Origin: Ramlibacter henchirensis
GTDB taxonomy: Bacteria; Pseudomonadota; Gammaproteobacteria; Burkholderiales; Burkholderiaceae_C
Assembly (NCBI RefSeq): GCF_004682015.1
Contig: NZ_SMLM01000002.1
Span: 868,001 to 932,000, forward strand
Direction: 5' to 3'
Length of the DNA stretch: 64,000 nucleotides
Shown here piece after piece: positions 53,857 to 61,846 of the stretch. The notes beneath the pieces are model-generated. The model was not told the origin of the DNA, made no database searches, and worked only from the letters and a program-made list of their open reading frames with translations. Each line of letters starts with the position of its first letter. Within the stretch, counting starts at the first letter, position 1. The position numbers were made by a program, and so were the translations under genes.

Positions 53857-54476
53857 GCGGCAACGCTTTGGGATTGCAGGGCGCGGCGGTAGCCCTCCCT
53901 TTGCTGCAGGCGCTCCCAGTACGCCTTCACCCCCGGCGTAAAACGTGTTGCGAACCCAAGGTGCTGCGCCAGCAGCAACGCATATCCAACCGAGACGTCG
54001 GCCGCGGTGAAGCGTCGGGCGCACAGGTGCTCCTGTTGGGCCAGCACCGGCTCCAATGTACGCAGCCTTGCCAGAAACCACTTTCCATAATCTTCCGCGA
54101 CGGTAGGCAAGCGTCGCTGTTCCGGCTCGAAGCGCGAGTAACGCAGCACGAGCGTTTGCGGAAACGTGAGCGTGGCTTCGCCGAAGTGGAGGTAATTGAG
54201 ATAGGCCCCATAGTCATCTTCCGAGGGCTCGACCTGCAGCGACGTGGGGGCGCTCAATGCGCAAAGGTACTGGCAGATGGCCGCCGACTCGGTCATCCGC
54301 GTGTGGCCGTTGATCATCAGCGGGACGGTACCCAGTGGATTGATGTCGAGGTACGAACGCGCCAAGACACGAGGTGGAAACGGCAGCATCTTCAAGTCAT
54401 AGGGCAAGCCCAGTTCTTCCAACATCCAGAGAGGCCGGAAGGAACGCGCGCTCACGCAGTGGTAGAAGGTGATCAT
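53808..54476 (-). CDS. Glutathione S-transferase family protein
   Basis: 222 residues. The thioredoxin-fold N-domain (MITFYHCVSARSFRPLWMLE ELGLPYDL) has the Ser-Ala-Arg-Ser loop in place of a catalytic Cys/Tyr and the cis-Pro/ESAAI motif (TVPLMINGHTRMTESAAICQ). The helical C-domain includes FTAADVSVGYALLLAQHLGF. It follows the thiolase gene by 27 bases on the same strand. It possibly handles electrophilic enoyl or epoxide intermediates or acts as an isomerase. The C-terminal Ser/Ala-rich tail is longer than usual. Confidence 0.9.
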   Translation of the reverse strand: MITFYHCVSARSFRPLWMLEELGLPYDLKMLPFPPRVLARSYLDINPLGTVPLMINGHTRMTESAAICQYLCALSAPTSLQVEPSEDDYGAYLNYLHFGEATLTFPQTLVLRYSRFEPEQRRLPTVAEDYGKWFLARLRTLEPVLAQQEHLCARRFTAADVSVGYALLLAQHLGFATRFTPGVKAYWERLQQREGYRRALQSQSVAASAQGVSTVPAPDSST

Positions 54477-54503
54477 CAGGAGTCCAGCCCGGAATGGGCC
54501 GGT

Positions 54504-55652
54504 TCAACGCTTGAGCAGCGTCACGGCACAGGCGCCGTGTTCGAAGTTCGAGACGCCGCCGCCGGTGACGTGAGCCAACCCGACGCGAGCGCCTTCAACC
54601 TGGTGGGCACCGCTGCGGCCTTGCAGTTGGCGAGTGATCTCGGCGATCTGTGCGACACCGCTGGCGGCGACCGGGTGGCCGCGCGAGATGAGTCCGCCCG
54701 ATGGGTTGACGACTTGACGGCCGCCCAGTGAAGTCGCGCCGCTGCGCAGCAACGCCAGCGCGTCGCCGGGTCTGCAGAACTGGAAGGCTTCGTAGTACAT
54801 CAGCTCTGCCGCGGCGAAGGAGTCATGGATTTCGGCGACGTGGATGTCCGTCGGCGAAACGCCGGTGAGTTCGTAGATGTCTCTGGCTGATTTCGACGAC
54901 ACATGCGAAGTCGTCATCGAATAGGGCCCGGGCTCGTACTCGCCGGAGTGCAGGACCGTGCCGGCCACCTGCACGGGGGGCCGGCCGCCAGCGAATTCCT
55001 TCATCAGGCTCTCGGAGCCGAGCACCACCGCCGCGGCACCATCGCCGGTGGGGCAGCAATGGAGCAGCCGGAACGGGTCCGCGACCTCGCGGGACGCGTT
55101 CACTTCTTCCAGCGTCACCGGCTTCTGGAATTGCGCCAGCGGATTGCGGGCACCATGGGCGCGAGCCTTCACTGTCACTTCGGAAAAGTCGGCCGCCTTC
55201 AGGCCGTGCTCGTGCATGTAGCGCCGGGCGCGCATCGCATAGAGCACGGGCATCGTGAGCCCGTTGATGGCATCCCAGTCTTCGCGGTTGAGAGGGAGGG
55301 CTCCCCGGCCCAGTTTGGTCAGCATGTCGACGCCCACGATGACCGCGGCCTCGCACCGGCCTTCGGCAATGCGCGCGGCCGCTTCGTGGACACCTACTGC
55401 GCTGCTCGAGCAGGCGTCCTCGACGTTGATGATCGGGATTCCGGTGAGCCCGAGTTGCCCCAGGATCTGCTGACCCATCATCGAGCCGCCAAAGACGGAG
55501 GAGGAATATGCGACATCGATTCGCTCGCGCGACAAGCCGCTTTCCTTGAGCGCCTCCAGCACTGCGGGGACGGCGAACTGCTTGTGGGTGAGTTCGGGGT
55601 ACTTGCCGAACTTGCGCAATCCGGTGCCGAGGACGTAGACAGGGCGATTCAT
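54504..55652 (-). CDS. Thiolase of the lipid-transfer (SCP2-like) type
   Basis: 382 residues. The nucleophilic Cys is in INVEDACSSSAVGVHEAAAR, the His in LISRGHPVAASGVAQIAEIT, and NEAF of classical thiolases is replaced by EIHDSFAAAELMYYE. The end is HVTGGGVSNFEHGACAVTLL. Proteins of this type pair with a DUF35 Zn-ribbon/OB protein to form thiolases or retro-aldolases for branched or steroid acyl-CoA. The DUF35 partner ends two bases before this start. Confidence 0.93.
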   Translation of the reverse strand: MNRPVYVLGTGLRKFGKYPELTHKQFAVPAVLEALKESGLSRERIDVAYSSSVFGGSMMGQQILGQLGLTGIPIINVEDACSSSAVGVHEAAARIAEGRCEAAVIVGVDMLTKLGRGALPLNREDWDAINGLTMPVLYAMRARRYMHEHGLKAADFSEVTVKARAHGARNPLAQFQKPVTLEEVNASREVADPFRLLHCCPTGDGAAAVVLGSESLMKEFAGGRPPVQVAGTVLHSGEYEPGPYSMTTSHVSSKSARDIYELTGVSPTDIHVAEIHDSFAAAELMYYEAFQFCRPGDALALLRSGATSLGGRQVVNPSGGLISRGHPVAASGVAQIAEITRQLQGRSGAHQVEGARVGLAHVTGGGVSNFEHGACAVTLLKR

Positions 55653-55653
55653 C

Positions 55654-56055
55654 TCAGGCTCCTTGCCTGGCGGTCAGGTCGAACACGAAGCACGGGCCGC
55701 TACCCGGCGCACGCACGGCCGACAAGGTCACCGGCACCCCACAAACGGGGGCCTGCTTTGTGTTGAGCAGGCCGAAGACGCGCACGTTCTCGGGCAGATC
55801 GACATAGCCGACGTATTGCAGCGCATCAGCGCTGCCAATGGTGGTGTAGCTGTACAGCACTCCCTGTGAGGAGAGGTCCTGCAATTCCGCCTTTTCGGAC
55901 CAGCACTTCGGGCACACGTCGGCGGGCGGAAAGTTGTTGAAGCCACAGGCCTGGCAGTGCGAGCATGCGTACGCCGGCCGCTGAGGTGCGCCGGCATCCA
56001 CCCGCGCGACGGAAGCTTTAGGAGGAGTGGGTTGCTGCATGGCAATCGGTGACAT
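55654..56055 (-). CDS. DUF35 (Zn-ribbon and OB-fold) acyl-CoA-associated protein
   Basis: 133 residues. The N-terminal rubredoxin-like zinc ribbon is CSHCQACGFNNFPPADVCPK C (four Cys). It is followed by an OB fold (GVLYSYTTIGSADALQYVGY, VPVTLSAVRAPGSGPCFVFD). It is the usual small partner of lipid-transfer thiolases, holding the acyl-CoA site. AGGAG inside its end serves the thiolase start two bases downstream. It follows the CaiB-family gene by 20 bases. Confidence 0.93.
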   Translation of the reverse strand: MSPIAMQQPTPPKASVARVDAGAPQRPAYACSHCQACGFNNFPPADVCPKCWSEKAELQDLSSQGVLYSYTTIGSADALQYVGYVDLPENVRVFGLLNTKQAPVCGVPVTLSAVRAPGSGPCFVFDLTARQGA

Positions 56056-56075
56056 TGAATTGCGTGGCGTGCGGC

Positions 56076-57248
56076 TCAGGCGACGGCCTGCTTGAGGCGA
56101 GCGAGGATTTCCCCGTTGTGTTCACCCAGCCGCGGGGGGAAGGAGTGGACGGTGCGACCCGGGGGATTGAACTTCATGGGGTCGCCGGCGACTTCGAGCC
56201 GCTGGTCGGGAGAGGGGCCATGGAGCTTCAGGCGCATGCCACGGTGCAGCACTTGCGGGTTGTTGAACACGGCTTCGAGGTCGTCGACGGCAGCGGCGGG
56301 CACCTCGGCTGCCACCAGCCGCTCAATGAGATCGCCCGAAGAAGAACGGGCGAACTCGGTGTTCAGCAGATTGATCAGGGTCTCACGGTTCTTGTAGCGG
56401 CTCTTCCCGTCCTTGAAGCGGGGGTCGTTCGCGAGGTCACCCAGGCCCAGCACCCGCACAAGGCCGCGGAACATGTTCTCGGTGTTGGCCGTGACTGCGA
56501 TGACCTTGCCGTCGCCGGCCCGGAAACACCGATAGCTTGGAATGAAGTCGTGAGCGCTGCCCTGAAGGCCGGGCACCTCGCCGCCCTGGAGGTAGCTGGC
56601 AGCCTGGTAGGTCAGCAAGGCGACCTGCACATCGAGCATGGACACTTCCACGTCGCGGCCGACACCCGTGCGGCGCGCTTCCAGCAGGGAGGACAGCAGG
56701 CCGATCACGGCGTACAGACCGGCACAGAGGTCGCCAATGGGGACACCGGCGCGGACCGGCTCGCGGCCGGGTTCGCCCGTCATGCTCATGACGCCCGACA
56801 TCGCCTGCACGATCATGTCGTAGGCGGGCCGATCCCTCAGCGGGCCGTCCTGGCCAAAGCCGGAAATGCTCGCCCAGACCAGGGAGGGCTTGCGCGCCCG
56901 CTCCGTGGCAGCGTTGATCCCCAGGTGCGCCAGCTTTCCGGGTCGGAAGTTCTCCACCACGGCGTCGGCCTCACCGATCAACTGGCGAGCGATCGCGAGA
57001 CCTTCGGGAGTCCGCATGTCCAGCATCAGCGACTTCTTGTTCCGATTGGTGCTGCCGAAGTACGTGCTGGAGCCGTCCACGAATCGAGGGGGCACGGAGC
57101 GCGACATGTCACCATCGGGCGCTTCCACCTTGATCACCTCGGCGCCGAGGTCACCCAGGATCTGCGTGGCGAAGGGGCCGGAGAGGAAGAGCGTGAAATC
57201 GACGATGCGCACGCCGGCGAGCGGGCCGACGGAAGGGGAAGCAGTCAT
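56076..57248 (-). CDS. CaiB/BaiF class III CoA-transferase
   Basis: 390 residues from MTASPSVGPLAGVRIVDFTL, the standard start of the family. It has LGDLGAEVIKVEAPDGDMSR, GFGQDGPLRDRPAYDMIVQA, the Asp-bearing VPIGDLCAGLYAVIG used for the aspartyl-CoA intermediate, and RTVHSFPPRLGEHNGEILA. It transfers CoA between carboxylic acids. First gene of the operon CaiB-DUF35-thiolase-GST; a promoter and a CCCGCTTAACGGG site lie directly upstream. Confidence 0.93.
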   Translation of the reverse strand: MTASPSVGPLAGVRIVDFTLFLSGPFATQILGDLGAEVIKVEAPDGDMSRSVPPRFVDGSSTYFGSTNRNKKSLMLDMRTPEGLAIARQLIGEADAVVENFRPGKLAHLGINAATERARKPSLVWASISGFGQDGPLRDRPAYDMIVQAMSGVMSMTGEPGREPVRAGVPIGDLCAGLYAVIGLLSSLLEARRTGVGRDVEVSMLDVQVALLTYQAASYLQGGEVPGLQGSAHDFIPSYRCFRAGDGKVIAVTANTENMFRGLVRVLGLGDLANDPRFKDGKSRYKNRETLINLLNTEFARSSSGDLIERLVAAEVPAAAVDDLEAVFNNPQVLHRGMRLKLHGPSPDQRLEVAGDPMKFNPPGRTVHSFPPRLGEHNGEILARLKQAVA

Positions 57249-57257
57249 TTGGCGTAT

Positions 57258-57323
57258 CCCGCTTAACGGGACGTGATTTCGTTTAGCAGATTCGATTCTC
57301 GTAACAACGTCTCGTGTTGTCAA
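57258..57323 (-). promoter_or_regulatory. CaiB operon promoter with IclR-type operator
   Basis: Minus strand: -35 TTGACA (57323-57318), 17-base spacer, -10 GAGAAT (57300-57295). CCCGCTTAACGGG lies at 57270-57258, about +18 to +30, just before the start codon. The operator differs by one base from the perfect palindrome at 60582-60594. Confidence 0.65.
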
Positions 57324-57586
57324 GCACGCGCGCTCGCGCCGCCTGTTTGGCGTTTGCGGATGAACAAGCTGAAGTACGGGGCCTGAAGTCGCACAGCCGC
57401 CAACGGCGATAGCGGGCGGGGCGCAAATTCAGGCTGTGTTCGGGAGCGGAGAAGACGCAGGCTTCCCCCCGCGCAGAGACTCGAGCGCTCTTTTCAGCTC
57501 GTAACGGTGCTCAGTTGACAACGCCGGCCGCAGGTGCCGCGCTGCCCTATCCGCCGCTGCTTGACCGAGCGGGTTGTAAGGCGCGC
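57324..57586. other. Gap between divergent CaiB operon and IclR 3' end
   Basis: About 260 bases without an assignable gene; an open minus-strand frame (RRLSAPYNPLGQAAADRAAR) shows no family features. Confidence 0.4.
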
Positions 57587-58372
57587 TCAGCCTCCGGACG
57601 GCACATGGCCCAGGGTCGCGCTCAGCTTCCTGGCCTGCTCCATGAGGACGTGGGCCATCTTCGATTCCCTGCTTTCGACAAAGCGCGACTCCGGCATGGT
57701 GATGCACAGCGAGCCAACCACCGCTCCCTGCGACCTGAAGATTGGCGTTCCCATACCGACGGCGCCGAGTGCGCGCTGCCCCTTCGAAACCGCGTATCCG
57801 CGCTCGCGGATGAGGGCAAGCTCGCGCCGAATGGTGCGGTTGTCCTGCATCGGCCGCCCCGTGATCGGCGACACCTCCTGCTTCGCGAGCACCTCGTCGA
57901 CCACCTCGGCTGGAAGGAAGGCCAGCATGGAGCGGCCCAGGGCTCCATACGCCAGTGAACTCATCTTGTAGAGCTCCTGTTCGATGCGCAGCGGATGGTG
58001 TCCGTAAATCGCCTTCACGATCATCGCCTTCTGCTCTGCCGGCACGTACAGGTTCAGCACGCTGGTCTCACCGGTGCCATCCGCGACCCGCTGCATGAAC
58101 CCTTCAGCGACTGTAGTCACCTCGGTGCGGGACACGATGAGCCCCCCCAGGCGGAGGAATTCCAGCCCGGCCCGGTAGGTGCCGGCGCGCGAACCGCGGT
58201 CCGCCAGACCGGTATTCACAAGCAACACCAACAGGCGGTGGGTTGTCGAAGTGGGCAGCCTCATTCGTTGAGCCACCTCCGCCACCGAGCTGTCGCCATT
58301 GGACTCCGCCAGCACCTTCAGCAACAGGGCAACACGATCGACCGTGCCTGTGGATGTGACTTCACTGCTCAT
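57587..58372 (-). CDS. IclR-family transcriptional regulator
   Basis: 261 residues. The winged HTH is TVDRVALLLKVLAESNGDSS VAEVAQRMRLPTSTTHRLLVLL. The effector-binding domain has LAYGALGRSMLAFLPAEVVD, ITGRPMQDNRTIRRELALIR ERGYAVSKG and GAVGMGTPIF. It lies between two minus-strand operons and faces no divergent neighbour, but its own promoter contains a CCCGTTGATCGGT site and three nearby promoters have related sites, so it is the best candidate for a local repressor with autoregulation. Confidence 0.93.
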   Translation of the reverse strand: MSSEVTSTGTVDRVALLLKVLAESNGDSSVAEVAQRMRLPTSTTHRLLVLLVNTGLADRGSRAGTYRAGLEFLRLGGLIVSRTEVTTVAEGFMQRVADGTGETSVLNLYVPAEQKAMIVKAIYGHHPLRIEQELYKMSSLAYGALGRSMLAFLPAEVVDEVLAKQEVSPITGRPMQDNRTIRRELALIRERGYAVSKGQRALGAVGMGTPIFRSQGAVVGSLCITMPESRFVESRESKMAHVLMEQARKLSATLGHVPSGG

Positions 58373-58461
58373 GTTGCTGCCGCTTCCTCCGCATGGTCTT
58401 GAAACTACACTGGCCGTGTGAAGCGAGTTGACGCGGCCCGGAGCCAGCCGATGAACATGCT

Positions 58462-58500
58462 CCCGTTGATCGGTATAGTATCCCGATAGAGGGATTCTTC
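58462..58500 (-). promoter_or_regulatory. IclR gene promoter with operator-like sites
   Basis: Minus strand: TTGAAG, 16 bases, TACTAT, then CCGATCAACGGG. On the plus strand CCCGTTGATCGGT (58462-58474) matches 10 of 13 positions of CCCGTTTAACGGG. A second symmetry, ATCCC-gataga-GGGAT (58480-58495), overlaps the -10/-35 spacer. It would allow autorepression. Confidence 0.55.
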
Positions 58501-58678
58501 AAACACAGCGCGATCCAGGACCTCCCCGGTTGATCAAGGCGGCAAAGTCGAAATCGCTGAACCATGGAAGTGCGGGCATTGCCTGCCGGGGCACCTGTCG
58601 GAGGCGTGACTGCAGTGCGGCGTGCACCGGTTCGCGCTGCATCCCGGTCGCGAATGGCGGCGAGCCATCTTCAAGCTC
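58501..58678. other. Short gap, nothing recognised
   Basis: About 180 bases between the IclR promoter and the stop of the upstream hydrolase gene. Confidence 0.4.
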
Positions 58679-59452
58679 TTAGGGACGCCAGTGCGACAGT
58701 AGCAGGTCGGCCACATCCGAAGCATCCGACATCGTGAGCTGGTGGGGAGCGCCGGCTACGAGTGCCACGGGTTCCGGCACGGCAGCATCGGCTCTCAAGG
58801 CCTCCACGACTTGCGGCGTCGCCGACACATCCAGCTCGCCCGCCACACAAAGACCGGGCACTTCCCCAGGGAGCGGGCCCGGTGCGGGGTAGGTCGCAAG
58901 CGCGCGCCAAGCCGCCGCCCACGCGGCCGGCTCCATGCGCAGCAGGCAGGCGCGCGCGTAGCGCACGAAGGTGTCGTCCGCAGCGATCGACGCAGCTGAG
59001 AACCATCGCTGGAGCGTCGCATCGACCACTGCCGCCATCCCTCCCTGCAGCGCCGGCTCGCCACGCTCAGCCAGCGCCGGGACTGCGGACGGCCCCCCGG
59101 CAACGAGGGTTACGCTGCGCCATCGCGCTGGGTCGCGTGCGGCCGCCAGGCGCGCCACCGACGCGCCCATGGATGTGCCGAGCAGGTGCGCACGGTCAAT
59201 CTGCAGCGACTGCAGCAGATTGACCACGTCCGCCGCCATGCCCGGCAACGTGATCTCGCCAGGTTGTGAACGCGCACTGCCGTGGCCCCGAAGATCAGGT
59301 GCGATGACCTGCACGTTTGCGCGAGACAGCAGGGCTTCGGCCAGCCAGCGGAAGGAGCCGCCGTCGAGGCCGAGCGAGTGCAGCATCACGAACGCGGGCG
59401 CAGCGGGCGCGCCCCAACGCCACACCGGCGCGGTCGCTTCGGCTGGCGTCAT
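58679..59452 (-). CDS. Alpha/beta hydrolase
   Basis: 257 residues from MTPAEATAPVWRWGAPAAPA. The motifs are FVMLHSLGLDGGSFRWLAEA, the nucleophile elbow LLGTSMGASVARLAA (Ser), the acid near CVAGELDVSATP and His in VAGAPHQLTMSD. It resembles 3-oxoadipate enol-lactonase-like esterases. The ATG overlaps the stop of a 20-residue ORF (ATGA), indicating translational coupling. It is second in a two-hydrolase unit whose first member (59566) has lost the serine, so this one may be the active partner. Confidence 0.9.
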   Translation of the reverse strand: MTPAEATAPVWRWGAPAAPAFVMLHSLGLDGGSFRWLAEALLSRANVQVIAPDLRGHGSARSQPGEITLPGMAADVVNLLQSLQIDRAHLLGTSMGASVARLAAARDPARWRSVTLVAGGPSAVPALAERGEPALQGGMAAVVDATLQRWFSAASIAADDTFVRYARACLLRMEPAAWAAAWRALATYPAPGPLPGEVPGLCVAGELDVSATPQVVEALRADAAVPEPVALVAGAPHQLTMSDASDVADLLLSHWRP

Positions 59453-59511
59453 CCGGCCACCCGGAACCGAGCCAGGTCGAGGAGCGTGATGCCGAAAAAA
59501 AAGTTTGCCAT
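59449..59511 (-). CDS. Possible 20-residue coupled small ORF
   Basis: MANFFFGITLLDLARFRVAG then TGA overlapping the hydrolase ATG. AAGGA lies eight bases upstream of its ATG, a better site than the hydrolase has itself. It contains a run of eight T. It may be a coupling leader or the remnant of a gene truncated by slippage. Confidence 0.4.
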   Translation of the reverse strand: MANFFFGITLLDLARFRVAG

Positions 59512-59565
59512 GAATTGGATCCTTCAAGGGTGATATGCCTTTTGCAACGCGTCGCCGCCTTGCAG

Positions 59566-60360
59566 CTACGAAGGCCGCGCGCCGCCGCCGGGCCCGCGCG
59601 CCAGGAAGTCAAGCACCAGGTGACTGAATGCCTGCGCTTCCTGGAACGGTGGAAAATGGGCAGCGTGGTCGAGTTGGTGGAAAGCGGCGTGCGGTGCGCG
59701 TTCCAGATGCGCGTGCACCTGGCGCGCCAGGTCCGGCGTGAAAAGGAGATCATGACGACCCACCGCGACCAGGGTGGGCACCGCCAGTTCGCGCAGTGCC
59801 GTGCGCAGGTCCACCCCCACCATGCCCTGGGCGATCCTGGCGTAGCCCAGGGGATCGTGCGCGAGGAACATGCGCGTGTACGCGACGTAGCGTTCGTCCT
59901 TCGGCATGTTGGCGAATGCCGTGTCTATGGCCGCAGGAACGAGCGCCTGCATGCCGTGCCGAGTGACGGCCTCGGCTCGCCCGTCGATCACCGCACGCGC
60001 GGATTCGTCGATGCTCAAGGTGGGCTCCGAGAGCACGAGCGCTCGCACATGCCGCGGATGGCGATGTGCGTACCAAGTGGCCACCACGGCGCCAATAGCG
60101 CACCCGATGGGGATGATCTGACCCAGGCCAAGCTCGGCTCGGACTGCCTCGACGTCGTTCGCATGATCCTCGGGCGTCCAGGGTCGGTCTGGCGGTGGCG
60201 ACTCGCCTGCCCCGCGCAGGTCGCAGGCGACCACCGCAAACTGCTGCGACCACAAGGTCGCGCACTCGTCCCACATGTGGCGGTTCGCGCCCAGGGCATG
60301 GAGCAGCAACAGGGCGGGCCCCTCGCGAAGCCCGCTGACGGAGTAGCGAATAGTGCTCAT
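59566..60360 (-). CDS. Alpha/beta-hydrolase-fold protein with Ala at the nucleophile position
   Basis: 264 residues with the fold of 3-oxoadipate enol-lactonase-like proteins: LLLLHALGANRHMWDECATL, VVACDLRGAGESPPP, LVAVGRHDLLFTPDLA (acid) and FHQLDHAAHFPPFQEAQAF (His). The elbow, normally GxSxG, is IGCAIGA: the nucleophile codon is GCT (Ala), with Cys one position earlier. Ordinary Ser-hydrolase chemistry is unlikely; it may be a cofactor-free lyase or oxygenase-type member, a non-catalytic partner, or use the Cys. The ATG overlaps the end of a thiolase relic (ATGA). Confidence 0.85.
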   Translation of the reverse strand: MSTIRYSVSGLREGPALLLLHALGANRHMWDECATLWSQQFAVVACDLRGAGESPPPDRPWTPEDHANDVEAVRAELGLGQIIPIGCAIGAVVATWYAHRHPRHVRALVLSEPTLSIDESARAVIDGRAEAVTRHGMQALVPAAIDTAFANMPKDERYVAYTRMFLAHDPLGYARIAQGMVGVDLRTALRELAVPTLVAVGRHDLLFTPDLARQVHAHLERAPHAAFHQLDHAAHFPPFQEAQAFSHLVLDFLARGPGGGARPS

Positions 60361-60510
60361 GCGTCGTCTTCCAGGAAGAGTTCCACGGGGACGTTGAGCG
60401 TGAAGAGGGAATATTGCCGCATGCGTTCCGGCCCTTCAAAAATAGTCACGGCGCGTGCGCCATGTCGAAAGCCGAAATGCCGCCACGGGTGACCTGGGGC
60501 AGTCCTGCTC
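60357..60510 (-). pseudogene. C-terminal relic of a lipid-transfer-type thiolase
   Basis: VTRGGISAFDMAHAP, then a one-base shift, then AVTIFEGPERMRQYSLFTLN VPVELFLEDDA and a stop. This aligns with the VTGGGVSNFEHGACAVTLL end of the thiolase at 54504. The rest of the gene is deleted up to the promoter, but the stop still overlaps the hydrolase ATG, keeping the old coupling. Confidence 0.7.
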
Positions 60511-60581
60511 ATGCGTTTGCTCACCTGATGGGGCGGCTGCGGCTGTTGAGCTGCGGCGTGATTGTTGCCGGCGTCCTTTAT

Positions 60582-60644
60582 CCCGTTTAACGGGCCGCAT
60601 TTCCACTGATTGGGAATGATATTGGCCCGACGAGCCGCTGTCAA
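60582..60644 (-). promoter_or_regulatory. Hydrolase operon promoter with perfect CCCGTTTAACGGG palindrome
   Basis: Minus strand: TTGACA (60644-60639), 17-base spacer, TATCAT (60621-60616), an excellent sigma70-type promoter. The 13-base perfect palindrome at 60594-60582 sits at about +16 to +28. Same geometry as the CaiB operon promoter. Confidence 0.75.
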
Positions 60645-60794
60645 CGCTGGTCTTGTCCTACGAAATGGGCGCGGAGGCGGTTCGCGCTTCAAAGGTTTGT
60701 CGGCAGAGTAGGCGAATCGCCCCCGCCCGGCCACCAACCTGCGGGGGCGATCGGGGTATCGACTCAAGCCGACGCCCCAACCCTATTAACGAGC

Positions 60795-60856
60795 TTGACA
60801 GCGCCATTGGCGTCGTGTCAATATCTGTCAATCGGGATGCCATCCCGTTTACCGAA
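60795..60856 (+). promoter_or_regulatory. Bug-crotonase operon promoter with operator sites
   Basis: TTGACA (60795-60800), 17-base spacer, TCAATA (60818-60823). CGGGAT-gcc-ATCCCG (60833-60847) is a perfect palindrome at the predicted transcript start, running into CCCGTTTACCGAA (60844-60856, about +15 to +27), which keeps the first eight bases of the shared operator. Confidence 0.65.
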
Positions 60857-60868
60857 ATAAGGATCCCG

Positions 60869-61846
60869 ATGTTCAAAACCCGCTTCATCCGTGCCCTCGC
60901 CTTGGCCTGCGCGGTATTTCCTCACCTGGGCGCGCAGGCACAAGCATTCCCGGACCGCCCCGTTACGATCGTGGTCGCGTTCGCTGCCGGGTCGCCAGTG
61001 GATTTGACAGCTAGAGCGCTTGCCGCCGAGATGTCACTCAACCTGAAGCAGCCGGTCCTTGTCGAAAACCGCGTCGGAGGCAGCCAAATCGTCGCGGCGA
61101 GTTCGGTGGCCCGTGCGCCGGCCACCGGGCACACGGTCATGCTTTACGTGCTTCCGTCAGTGACCGCGCCTTCGGCCCAGGCGAACCTTCCTTACAAGGG
61201 GATTGCCGACTTCGCGCCGATCGCTCGGGTTTCGACGATTGTTGGCGTCCTGGCGGTTGCCCCGGGCATTCCTGCCAACAACCTGAGGGAGTTCATCGAC
61301 TTGTTGAAGGCCAATCCTGGCAAGTACTCCTACGGTACGACCGGGGTTGGAAGCGCGATGCATCTCTTCGCTGAGAAGTTTCACGCGGCGATCGGCGGAG
61401 CCAAGGCCGTCCACGTGCCGTATCGGTCGGTGCAGCCAGCAATGACGGACATGATGGAAAACCGCCTCGGTTACACCTTCGCCCCGATGAGCGCAATGGA
61501 GTACGTCAAAGCCGGGAAGCTGAAGGCAATCGCCCTCCCGACGCTGAGAGCCGACCCTGCGCACCCAAGTATCCCGACGTTCGAGGCTTCCGGATTGAAG
61601 GGCTTCGAGGCGATGGTGACCTACGCCCTGGTGACGACGAAAGGCACGCCCCCCGCTGTGCTCGAGCGCCTGAACAGTGCTGCCAACGCCGCTACTGCAA
61701 CGGAGTCGTTTCAGTCCAGGATGAAGGGTCTGGGCGGCGTCCAGATTCCCCCACCGCTGACCTCCCCCGAGGCCGGAATATTCTTCGCACAGGAAGAGGA
61801 GCGATGGAACGCGCTGGTCAAGGCGCAGAACATCGTTTTGGAATGA
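60869..61846 (+). CDS. Bug/TctC-type tripartite tricarboxylate receptor protein
   Basis: 325 residues from ATG 60869 with AAGGA upstream. The signal peptide (MFKTRFIRALALACAVFPHL GAQAQA) is followed by FPDRPVTIVVAFAAGSPVDL and VENRVGGSQIVAASSVARAP. HVPYRSVQPAMTDMMENRLG has Arg where most Bugs have the Lys of PYKG. FAPMSAMEYVKAGKLKAIAL completes the core. Its stop overlaps the crotonase start (ATGA), so transport and enzyme are co-translated under the predicted IclR control. Confidence 0.92.
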   Translation: MFKTRFIRALALACAVFPHLGAQAQAFPDRPVTIVVAFAAGSPVDLTARALAAEMSLNLKQPVLVENRVGGSQIVAASSVARAPATGHTVMLYVLPSVTAPSAQANLPYKGIADFAPIARVSTIVGVLAVAPGIPANNLREFIDLLKANPGKYSYGTTGVGSAMHLFAEKFHAAIGGAKAVHVPYRSVQPAMTDMMENRLGYTFAPMSAMEYVKAGKLKAIALPTLRADPAHPSIPTFEASGLKGFEAMVTYALVTTKGTPPAVLERLNSAANAATATESFQSRMKGLGGVQIPPPLTSPEAGIFFAQEEERWNALVKAQNIVLE

